Part shown: positions 1-6,491 of the stretch, piece after piece
How positions within the stretch are numbered: position 1 is the first letter of the stretch
Layout of the letters: each line of letters starts with the position of its first letter
DNA from: Clostridia bacterium
Lineage (GTDB): Bacteria; Bacillota; Clostridia; Oscillospirales; Acutalibacteraceae
Direction: 5' to 3'
Length of the DNA: 64,000 bases
Assembly: GCA_900770165.1 (NCBI GenBank)
Contig: CAAGJJ010000175.1
Location: forward strand, 42,406-106,405
Notes under the pieces: generated by a model
Databases searched by the model: none
Told to the model about the DNA's origin: nothing
Seen by the model: only the letters and a program-made list of their open reading frames with translations
Position numbers and translations under genes: made by a program

Positions 1-719
1 AGAATTGACTGAGTGAAATTTTTTTGAAAGAAGATATATACATAAGTGCGAAGCACTTATGTATTGTCGCCCTTTCGTGCGACAAAATGAATAAAAACTG
101 TAACTGTATATTTTTATATATTCATTTTATTTACTTACTTATTTTTGATTTTTCATATTCTTATTTTTTAGTATCTTGATAAAGCAATGAAAACTTAAAG
201 CGAAGCGATTATCGGAACGTCCGGTAATAAGAATATGTTTTAACTTGTGGACGCAGTTCTCCTATATAAAATTATAGAAAGAAACTGTCCTACCATAAAA
301 ATCTGATATTTATAAATATATCAGATAAACATAAACGTCCGTACAATGAAGTTTCTGTTCCCTTTTATGTCAACCATGTGCTTCCTGATACTAAAATTTA
401 TATCTATACATACATCCTATTTATCTTAAATTTATCTCCACAGTACTGTACTTATAAATACAAATGAGTGTTTATAAATATACTACTCTAAAGATAAACC
501 AACCGCTTTTCAAGCAAAGTGTTTTTAGATTACTCTTCAAAACAGGTATAATACCATATCTACTGTAATGTCATATATATGATATTATTCCAGTATTTCA
601 CTGACTATATCTTATTATATAAATTTTGGCTATCTTTCTTTATATGATTATTTAAGTATATAAGTGTATAAGTGTAACATGATATACTTATATATTTAAT
701 TTATATAAAGTAAAATAAC
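1..719. other. Gene-free, hairpin-rich AT-rich region
   Basis: No convincing gene is present. Several inverted repeats are visible: CATAAGTGC/GCACTTATG (about 43-63) followed at once by TGTCGC/GCGACA (about 65-84); TTATCGG/CCGGTAA (about 211-229); a long imperfect stem at about 247-297 (GGAC-CAGTT pairing with AACTG-TCC, with CTATA/TATAG inside); and the palindrome ATCTGATAT...ATATCAGAT (about 301-326). From about 540 to 719 the sequence is very AT-rich with repeated TATAAGTG/TATATAAG words. It may be the flank or the 5' part of the structured RNA that follows. Strand is undecided. Confidence 0.4.
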
Positions 720-1560
720 ATATCAGCACGCTTTCTATGAGTTCCACTGTCATCTACTCAATCGACCCTTTCGGATGTAACGAATCCGTATCTGATTTAC
801 TTCTTATGAAATAAATCCAAGTTTAAAACTTATACATATAATGCTTGTTATATGTAAGACCGACAATCCCAGTCTGCGTGTTCTCCTTCCCTCATCTTAA
901 TACCATAGGGATAACAGGTTTCCACCGGTGCGTAAATTCAACCCTGCTTAATCCAGCCTTGAGCTTTTTAATTCTCAATATTCATAACTTGATTAAGTGT
1001 AGGCATACCGAAGCCATTCGCTCACCATTCAGCTCCTTACGAAAATATCCAGCATGGTTAATTCAACCGTCTTAAGTCTGGTCTGGATATCGCCGCACAC
1101 ATTCATTAGATGGGCTGTGTGATACCGCCCCTTATATACCGACTTGCCTCTCGGATAGCGTGAAAATGAAGTATAGTATGTACCAATTAACCGCCTTCCA
1201 GTTATTCTAAAGATTATTTTTAATAACTTTGACCTGCTTTGACATTAAAAATTATCAAAGTAATTATTATTAAATCTAATCCGGTCTGGCAACCTTTTAA
1301 TTAGTGCAGAGTGCGGAATTAGGAGTGTGGAGTTTCAATTCGTCACTCATAATCCAACGCTCTGACTAATTAGCATAGGAAAAACATCTCTACTTCGTAG
1401 AGCTGTGTGTAATAAATTGCAGCAACCTATAATCTGTTTATAGAGTTACTTGCGGATTTACATAGATTATGTAGTCCGCTTCTAACGATAGCTTTTGTCG
1501 TGTAGTCCTATGCCACATTTGGCAGTTTAGCAAAAACGAAAATCTCAACTTTTATAATTA
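720..1560. ncRNA. Candidate very large structured RNA (about 800 nt)
   Basis: This block is clearly richer in GC than its surroundings, lacks a plausible gene, and folds by eye into long nested stems. TAATTAGT-CAGAG near 1298 pairs with CTCTG-ACTAATTA near 1358-1371. CATAGGA near 1374 pairs with TCCTATG near 1506 and encloses three smaller hairpins: CTCTAC-TTC-GTAGAG at 1388-1402, one around 1420-1452, and GCGGA...TCCGC around 1452-1480. CACAC/GTGTG lies near 1096-1122 and CGGAT/ATCCG near 773-789. Multi-way junctions of this size recall the large ornate RNA families of Firmicutes mobile elements (ROOL, GOLLD), but I cannot assign a family. No promoter or terminator fixes the strand; the orientation of the mini-hairpin at 1383-1407 favours plus weakly. 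Confidence 0.45.
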
Positions 1561-1730
1561 AGCTCTTTTATGGAAAATATTTGAATAAAGTTTAAATAAG
1601 ATTATTAGTATATAGAAAAGATAAAATTCCTTTTATTTTAAAAGTCTTTCTATATACATCATGTTACTTTTTCTTTATCTCTTTTTCTGATATCTTATAT
1701 TTTATAAGTATATACTTATATTTTTGAAAT

Positions 1731-1756
1731 AAAAAAAGAGAGACCTAAGTCTCTCT
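1731..1756 (-). terminator. Rho-independent terminator ending the transfer operon
   Basis: On the minus strand AGAGAGAC/GTCTCTCT forms a tight hairpin followed by a run of eight T. It lies about 20 bases after the stop of the last minus-strand gene and separates the operon from the structured non-coding region. Confidence 0.85.
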
Positions 1757-1776
1757 ATAATAGGTTTTATTCAATT

Positions 1777-2079
1777 TTATTGAAAAAATTGCATACCATT
1801 ACAATACTGGTTATCTTCAGTATCTTCTTCAGTATTAAGTACAGATGTTCTTTCATCTTCAATTTCTGCAATCTGTCCATATGCTCTCTGTATATTTGAA
1901 CATATATCTTTTATTCTTAATAATGTACTGGATATTTTTAAGGAATCTTCAGGATTTTTAAGACTTGCTGCCTGTGTCTGTATATCCTTTATTTCATTTG
2001 CAATATAATTATAATAATCACGTTCTTTTCGTTCTAAATCATTTATATTATCTTTCTTATTACTGCTCCTGAATATCAT
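1777..2079 (-). CDS. Small helical protein of unknown function
   Basis: A 100-residue protein of unknown function, last gene of the minus-strand transfer operon. It is hydrophilic, with long predicted helices and heptad-like spacing over residues 12-80 and no membrane segment, so it is probably a cytoplasmic coiled-coil partner protein. Its ATG overlaps the stop of the preceding gene (ATGA at 2076-2079), which implies translational coupling. The two proteins may act together. No family is recognised. Confidence 0.75.
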   Translation of the reverse strand: MIFRSSNKKDNINDLERKERDYYNYIANEIKDIQTQAASLKNPEDSLKISSTLLRIKDICSNIQRAYGQIAEIEDERTSVLNTEEDTEDNQYCNGMQFFQ

Positions 2080-2654
2080 CTCTCTTCACCCCTTAGTGCA
2101 AGCATTTCAGCTTTTGTTCTTCTATGCCTCTTAGGTCGCTCCTGCTCCTGCTTGTATTCGTCACTATTCCTGTACTCTTCCATCTCTGCCTTTGTCCTTC
2201 TATGACGCTTCTTAGGCTCATCTTTAGACTTTTCTTTATTAACTGTATTTTCTTTCATTTCTGCTTTATCTGCTTTTATATCAGGCTCTATAGGCTCTAT
2301 GGATTCCTTATCAGGTTCTATGGATTCTACAAACTGTTTTACAGGCTCTATAGGCTTTATACTGGCTGGCTCTGTAACAGTTTTAAGCGGTTTTAAACCT
2401 ACAAGTCTGTCAAATTCTTCTTTAGTTATCTCAGTCTGTGTTCCATCAGGATTTTCCTTAAAATATTTTCTTACAGTCCTGTTATCCTGCTTTACTACCG
2501 CATCAAGATATTCTCTTAATTCATCTGCTCCTTTTATATTGCCTTCCTTTTCACAATAATTTGCTACAGCCTTTAAATTGCTTTTAAAATTATCTTCATT
2601 GCCTTCAAAATGTGCTTTTATAAGTTCATATATATTACAAAATATCTTATTCAT
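2076..2654 (-). CDS. Protein with two KRHRRTKAEM basic repeats
   Basis: A 192-residue protein; I use the internal ATG at 2654 because it is preceded by GGAAGGG at ideal spacing. The N-terminal 80 residues look globular and helical. The centre is a Pro/Glu-rich low-complexity stretch built of IEPIEP-like repeats, visible as repeated GGCTCTATAGG words in the DNA. The C-terminus carries two copies of KRHRRTKAEM separated by about 20 residues. Such Arg/Lys clusters could bind DNA, and a nucleoid or relaxosome accessory role is possible but unproven. It overlaps the next gene by four bases. Confidence 0.75.
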   Translation of the reverse strand: MNKIFCNIYELIKAHFEGNEDNFKSNLKAVANYCEKEGNIKGADELREYLDAVVKQDNRTVRKYFKENPDGTQTEITKEEFDRLVGLKPLKTVTEPASIKPIEPVKQFVESIEPDKESIEPIEPDIKADKAEMKENTVNKEKSKDEPKKRHRRTKAEMEEYRNSDEYKQEQERPKRHRRTKAEMLALRGEER

Positions 2655-2679
2655 AATTAATCCCTTCCTTATATTTATA

Positions 2680-2724
2680 TAAAAATGTCTCTGCCACAAT
2701 AATAAACTTTGACAGAGACAAAAA
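2680..2724 (-). terminator. Intra-operon hairpin / attenuator
   Basis: On the minus strand GTCTCTG and CAGAGAC pair across about 19 bases and are followed by ATTTTTAT. The hairpin lies between two minus-strand genes, just upstream of the ribosome binding site for the start at 2654, so it may act as a partial terminator that lowers expression of the last two genes. Confidence 0.5.
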
Positions 2725-2726
2725 TA

Positions 2727-3002
2727 TTATATTTCTTTTACTTCTGTATCATTATTAATCATAGTAGCACAGATTTCAGTTTTAGCAATGTTAATATACT
2801 CCTTAAAGAAATCCTTGAAATTATCAAGTATTTCCTTTACTACTGCCATCTGGGTAGCAGAAGGATTGTCTGAATTTTCAATATAACTTAATACACCGGC
2901 ATCAACAATATCAGAAGCTACATAATCTATCCCTTTTAAAAAACTTTTGTCTTTTTCATCTTTTATATTTTCTATATTATATATATCTGTGTCATAATAC
3001 AT
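2727..3002 (-). CDS. Small acidic protein of unknown function
   Basis: A 91-residue acidic protein without membrane segments or recognised motifs. Residues 45-85 form a likely amphipathic helix pair (VVKEILDNFKDFFKEYINIAK). It follows the lipoprotein gene by about 20 bases in the same operon, and its start is preceded by a GGAG-type site. Function is unknown; its place among transfer genes suggests a minor conjugation or regulatory role. Confidence 0.7.
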   Translation of the reverse strand: MYYDTDIYNIENIKDEKDKSFLKGIDYVASDIVDAGVLSYIENSDNPSATQMAVVKEILDNFKDFFKEYINIAKTEICATMINNDTEVKEI

Positions 3003-3022
3003 TACTTTTTTCTCCTTATATT

Positions 3023-4180
3023 TTAATTTTTATAAGTGAACTCTTCATAGTTTTCTGAAAGTTTATTATAAGTTATTACGGTAAGAGTATTATTCTTATA
3101 TGTTATATACTGCTTATATCCTTCATAAGGACTTGAAGCTTTTTTAGATGCTGTTGTAGCTTCAGTTGTTGATGTATTAGCTGTTTTTTTAACCATAACC
3201 CAGTTTTCTTTATTTTTTGCAGCTGTTTCTACATTAGCACATAAAGAATCATATAAACCGTGTTTAAAGCCGATATCACCATTTTCATTAAGCCAAGGAT
3301 AATTTTCAAATACTTTATTTTTCTGATAATTTTCCTGAACATAATCACCGTTACTATTTATAGTATTAAGTGGTGTATATTCTTTAAATTCTGCTGTATT
3401 AGTTTCACCATCAAGTCTTGAATAATAAAACTCTTCTACAGGTCTTTTTGATAAATCATCATTAGCATTTCCACCAAGTTTAACATATAATCTTTCATCA
3501 GAAGTCTGAATTGCAAAAGTATTTTCATCAAGTCTTGCATATTCAAAAATATCTGATGTAATATTCGGTAATACTTCAGAATTATTAGGTGTTATTGTTA
3601 CATATGTCTTGCACCAGTCATGGTTACAGTCATATAACACTCTGTAACTGCTTTTACCTGATATTGTTATTTTCCCTTTAGTAAAATAAGACTGTAAGCC
3701 GGTAACGCTATATTCATCCTTTTCAATACGGGATATAATTAAATCCTGATTAGCAAATGCATAAGTACCATCATCTTTTTTCTTTGTAAAACTGTTAGCG
3801 ACACTACTCATCTGAGATACAATCTGGTCAAAAGTTGTTTCTTCTTCATTGAACCACTGTGTATCCTTTATAAGTGGTGTTGAAAGAAAAGTACTTACAA
3901 AGTCTTTATATCCTTCACTATCCCAAAATGAATTAGGATTATCTTTTCTTATAGATATATTCTTTTCCTTACAGTTATTAATTGTATTTTCTACAAGCTG
4001 TTTTAAGTTTTCAGTACGGGTTATACCGCCTCTATAATCGTTCTGCTGTATTTCAGGATTACTTGTCTGTGTTTCTGTCTTATCTTTTTTTAAAGGACTT
4101 GTACAGGCAGTAAGACTTACAGCACTGCATACAATAAGTAATGCAGCCATAGATTTTTTAAGATATTTATTAGTCTTCAT
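3023..4180 (-). CDS. Conjugation-associated lipoprotein
   Basis: A 385-residue secreted lipoprotein. The N-terminus has a lysine-rich n-region, a hydrophobic core and the lipobox LTAC, so the mature protein should be lipid-anchored at Cys26 on the outside of the membrane. The rest is hydrophilic, with a Thr/Ser/Ala-rich linker near residues 330-350. No enzymatic motif is recognised. It follows the VirB2-like pilin and PrgI-like genes, so it is likely a surface component or stabiliser of the secretion channel. The role is inferred from context; the lipoprotein signal is seen directly. Confidence 0.8.
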   Translation of the reverse strand: MKTNKYLKKSMAALLIVCSAVSLTACTSPLKKDKTETQTSNPEIQQNDYRGGITRTENLKQLVENTINNCKEKNISIRKDNPNSFWDSEGYKDFVSTFLSTPLIKDTQWFNEEETTFDQIVSQMSSVANSFTKKKDDGTYAFANQDLIISRIEKDEYSVTGLQSYFTKGKITISGKSSYRVLYDCNHDWCKTYVTITPNNSEVLPNITSDIFEYARLDENTFAIQTSDERLYVKLGGNANDDLSKRPVEEFYYSRLDGETNTAEFKEYTPLNTINSNGDYVQENYQKNKVFENYPWLNENGDIGFKHGLYDSLCANVETAAKNKENWVMVKKTANTSTTEATTASKKASSPYEGYKQYITYKNNTLTVITYNKLSENYEEFTYKN

Positions 4181-4194
4181 ATTATCTCCTTATA

Positions 4195-4252
4195 CTAAAA
4201 ATGAACAGCTACGAAAATTAACCATAGCTTTCCGCACCTGCTCATTTTTAAA
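4195..4252 (-). terminator. Hairpin between pilin-like and lipoprotein genes
   Basis: On the minus strand AAAATGAGCAG pairs with GCTGTTCATTTT around an inner AGCTA/TAGCT stem, ending in a T-rich stretch. Placed directly after the small pilin-like gene, it could give more pilin mRNA than downstream mRNA by partial termination or by protecting the 3' end. Confidence 0.55.
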
Positions 4253-4279
4253 ATGCTTATTATTTTTATGTACTAAAAA

Positions 4280-4636
4280 TTAGCTGATTACACCAAGTCC
4301 AATAATGATAGATTTAAGACCAATCATTACTACACCGGCAAGAGCCATAACGATACCCTTAGTCTTAGCTTCAGGCTGGTTCTGCATAAATGACATAACA
4401 ATTTCATATACGCCATAAATCAGTAATGCAACACCTACATATCTTGTAATTGTAAGTAAGATACCGATAATCTTACCCATAAGACTAGATGCATCTGAAC
4501 CATCTCCGCTTACTGTTACTGCTCCCCAGTCATCTGCATGTGCCATAACAGGCATTGCCATAGATGTAAGAAATACTGAAGCAGCTGTTGCAGTCTTTGT
4601 AAATTTCGACTTTAAACTCATTAATTTACTCTTCAT
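4280..4636 (-). CDS. VirB2-like pilin / channel subunit
   Basis: A 118-residue protein with a typical signal peptide (basic n-region, hydrophobic core, AHA-like cleavage site near residue 34) followed by a short Gly/Ser/Asp segment and two hydrophobic helices (about 50-78 and 92-117). Size and two-helix topology after signal cleavage match VirB2/TrbC-type subunits, known to polymerise into pili or line the type IV secretion channel. Codons are regular and the gene is followed by a hairpin, which fits high expression. It sits between the PrgI-like and lipoprotein genes. The family call rests on topology and context. Confidence 0.7.
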   Translation of the reverse strand: MKSKLMSLKSKFTKTATAASVFLTSMAMPVMAHADDWGAVTVSGDGSDASSLMGKIIGILLTITRYVGVALLIYGVYEIVMSFMQNQPEAKTKGIVMALAGVVMIGLKSIIIGLGVIS

Positions 4637-4648
4637 AACTTTTTCTCC

Positions 4649-5089
4649 TTATATCTTTTTTTTGGAAGCCTTTTTCTTGGAAGTTTTTTCTTCCTGCTGT
4701 GGTTGATTAAGGAGCATAATGGTTTGAATCTGTTCTTCTGACAATTTATATTCATTACCGTATATATCACCATAATTTTCAGGTTCATATACAAAATCTG
4801 TTTCCCAAGGGTATATCTTTGGTTCTAATTTGTCCTTTATGATAATAAGTGCATACTTAGGAAAAGGTATTCCATAGGGTTTAAACAGACCAATAACTAA
4901 TATAAGTGCCATAGGAATAAGCATTAAAGGAATAACTGTTTCTATTTCATCAATACTTTTTCCTGACATTTTAAAAACCATAAATGCACTTGCACAAGCA
5001 AGGACGATAACCCCGGCTTCTTTAAATGAAAAATTACCGACATCTTTTGTCTTATATTTTCGGATGTCTCTGCTTATTGCAATTTCCAT
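4649..5089 (-). CDS. PrgI/VirB3-like inner-membrane T4SS protein
   Basis: A 146-residue protein starting with the pattern typical of the PrgI family (ISRDIRKYKTKDVGNFSFKE), followed by two transmembrane helices (about 27-42 and 50-68) and a cytosolic tail ending in a Lys-rich KKKASKKKI. PrgI/VirB3-like proteins anchor the VirB4 ATPase to the channel in Gram-positive type IV secretion systems. It lies directly upstream of the pilin-like gene, with a good AGGAG site. Confidence 0.8.
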   Translation of the reverse strand: MEIAISRDIRKYKTKDVGNFSFKEAGVIVLACASAFMVFKMSGKSIDEIETVIPLMLIPMALILVIGLFKPYGIPFPKYALIIIKDKLEPKIYPWETDFVYEPENYGDIYGNEYKLSEEQIQTIMLLNQPQQEEKTSKKKASKKKI

Positions 5090-5136
5090 AGGTTTTTCTC
5101 CTTAATTCTTTAATTTCTTGGCTTTCACACTATGTA

Positions 5137-5340
5137 TGTTACTAATTTGATTGATTTCTTTATGTTTTCAAAAATTTGAAAACGAAATCAATCAAATATA
5201 AGTTTTGATATGATATTTGCTTTGCAAATCTAATATTCAAAACTTTTGCAATTTGCTTCATTACTTTATGTTTTCAAAAATTTGAAAACGAAATTGCTTT
5301 GTTTTTAACGCTATGCATAAAACTGCATAGCAAAACAAAA
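5137..5340. repeat. Covarying hairpin element, copy A
   Basis: First of three related intergenic elements (others at 10018-10262 and 20551-20752). Stem 1: ATTTGATTGATTTC (5145-5158) pairs with GAAATCAATCAAAT (5184-5197), enclosing GTTTTCAA/TTGAAAAC. Stem 2 (about 5200-5245): AAGTTTT...AAAACTT enclosing GATAT...ATATTC and the constant ATATTTGC/GCAAAT. A third partial unit runs to 5340, with GCTATGCA/TGCATAGC. The stems differ in sequence between copies but keep pairing, so structure appears to be selected. Confidence 0.75.
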
Positions 5341-5367
5341 TCAATCAGAATGGCTACATAATAGACA

Positions 5368-5386
5368 TTTGTATACTGTATACAAA
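5368..5386. promoter_or_regulatory. 19-bp palindrome, possible operator
   Basis: TTTGTATACTGTATACAAA is a perfect palindrome around its central base. A near-identical palindrome occurs at 50326-50342, also in an intergenic gap. Two such sites suggest binding sites for one dimeric regulator; the regulator is not identified. Confidence 0.45.
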
Positions 5387-5402
5387 TTGTTATAAATAAA
5401 AA

Positions 5403-5434
5403 AAGAGAACAAAGAAAAGATTCTCTGTTCTCTT
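5403..5434 (-). terminator. Terminator downstream of the VirB6-like gene
   Basis: On the minus strand AAGAGAAC/GTTCTCTT forms a hairpin followed by seven or more T. It comes about 180 bases after the VirB6-like stop, so the mini-hairpin array lies inside the 3' untranslated RNA. Confidence 0.8.
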
Positions 5435-5457
5435 ATAATTTTCTTGTTAAACTTGTA

Positions 5458-5618
5458 CAGCTCTACTTTTTGGAGATGTTGAGTTCTACGAAGCGAAGAT
5501 ATTAGGCTTGCTGTAAGCAAGACATTACTTAAGTTTGCTTTATTAGAGCATGGTTCTATAAAATAGAGACATTGATATCATAAGGTAAACTTGTACAGTT
5601 CTACAAAGTAGAAATGTT
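5458..5618 (-). repeat. Tandem array of 23-nt mini-hairpins
   Basis: The block can be cut into units at 5458, 5481, 5504, 5551 and 5596, each 23 nt, with two less similar fillers of 24 and 22 nt between the last three. On the minus strand the units read roughly AACATCTCTAC, a 3-5 nt loop, GTAGAGCTG. One unit (5504-5526) replaces the stem by CTTGC/GCAAG, keeping the pairing. The words before the first and last units are the same (TAAACTTGTACAG). The array lies between the VirB6-like stop and its terminator, so it is transcribed. Related single copies occur at 1383-1407 and inside the small RNA near 54090. Confidence 0.6.
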
Positions 5619-6441
5619 AGACACCTAATACTTCATTACAAGCCTGTTTAGCGATTCCTAAAGCACCAAGTTCAGCAAATGGTACAATAAAACATTCAAG
5701 TGTACCCTGAAGAACTTTCCATGTATCACCACTTGTCAGTGCGTCCAAGAATGTGCCACTTGTTATACCAGCACCTATATTAACAACAACAACAAATGCC
5801 ATTGCATATAAGCCTAATGCAAGGAATCTTTTAAGATATTTAACACCTGTGCTATTTTCACCACTATATATATCTCCAAGTGAAATAGGAGCTATACCGG
5901 TTCTGAATATTACTTCAATCTTATAGGCATAAGCTTTATATTTAAAAACAAGTCCGATAATTATACCTACAAGCCAGCATATTAAAGCAGGTACTAATAT
6001 TACAATTAAATTCATAAATGTTAATGTATTTACTATATCATCACCTGATATTTCAGTCGATATATTCGCTAAGTCATTTGTACCACTGGTCATAGTGAAA
6101 TGAGTTTGTGCATATGTTACAAGACTGTTATTAAAATCTAATATCCATCCGATAATTTTACTGCCCTGTGATAATACTGCAATTGATGCTAATAATTTTA
6201 AAAATGGTACTCCTATTGTTTTGATATTCAAATCTCTTGCCTGTAATGCATATTGTTTATTCATTTCAATAAGAAAATATACAATTGTCATTCCGATACC
6301 AATAACTAAAAAATATTTATACATGGTTCTTGCAATATTTATTTCGTTATCAGTTATCTGTAATAATTTCGGCACGCCCCAGTTTGCACCGGAACATAAA
6401 TCTAAGATTGTTTGAAATAATCCGGCTAATACGTCTTTCAT
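5617..6441 (-). CDS. VirB6/TrbL-like polytopic channel protein
   Basis: A 274-residue integral membrane protein with at least five hydrophobic segments (near residues 40-60, 85-105, 145-175, 205-225 and 245-265 of the chosen start). Size, topology and position between the coupling protein and PrgI-like genes match the VirB6/TrbL-like channel component of Gram-positive conjugative elements. I chose the ATG at 6441, preceded by AAAGGAG at seven bases; an upstream in-frame start at 6489 has no site. Confidence 0.75.
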   Translation of the reverse strand: MKDVLAGLFQTILDLCSGANWGVPKLLQITDNEINIARTMYKYFLVIGIGMTIVYFLIEMNKQYALQARDLNIKTIGVPFLKLLASIAVLSQGSKIIGWILDFNNSLVTYAQTHFTMTSGTNDLANISTEISGDDIVNTLTFMNLIVILVPALICWLVGIIIGLVFKYKAYAYKIEVIFRTGIAPISLGDIYSGENSTGVKYLKRFLALGLYAMAFVVVVNIGAGITSGTFLDALTSGDTWKVLQGTLECFIVPFAELGALGIAKQACNEVLGV

Positions 6442-6491
6442 ATTTTTTCTCCTTTTTACACATATGTCATTGCTGCCAAAAGGCAGCATGA

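Noticed and set aside
845..1075. 76-codon plus-strand reading frame
   Set aside because: No ribosome binding site, unusual amino-acid composition, and it lies within a region whose long inverted repeats fit structured RNA better than protein.
720..1560. Group I or group II intron
   Set aside because: I could not find a domain V-type hairpin, a GTGYG start or group I core motifs, and there is no intron-encoded protein.
5458..5618. CRISPR array
   Set aside because: Units are directly adjacent with no constant-repeat/variable-spacer alternation and no cas genes are present; the repeats themselves are diverged hairpins.
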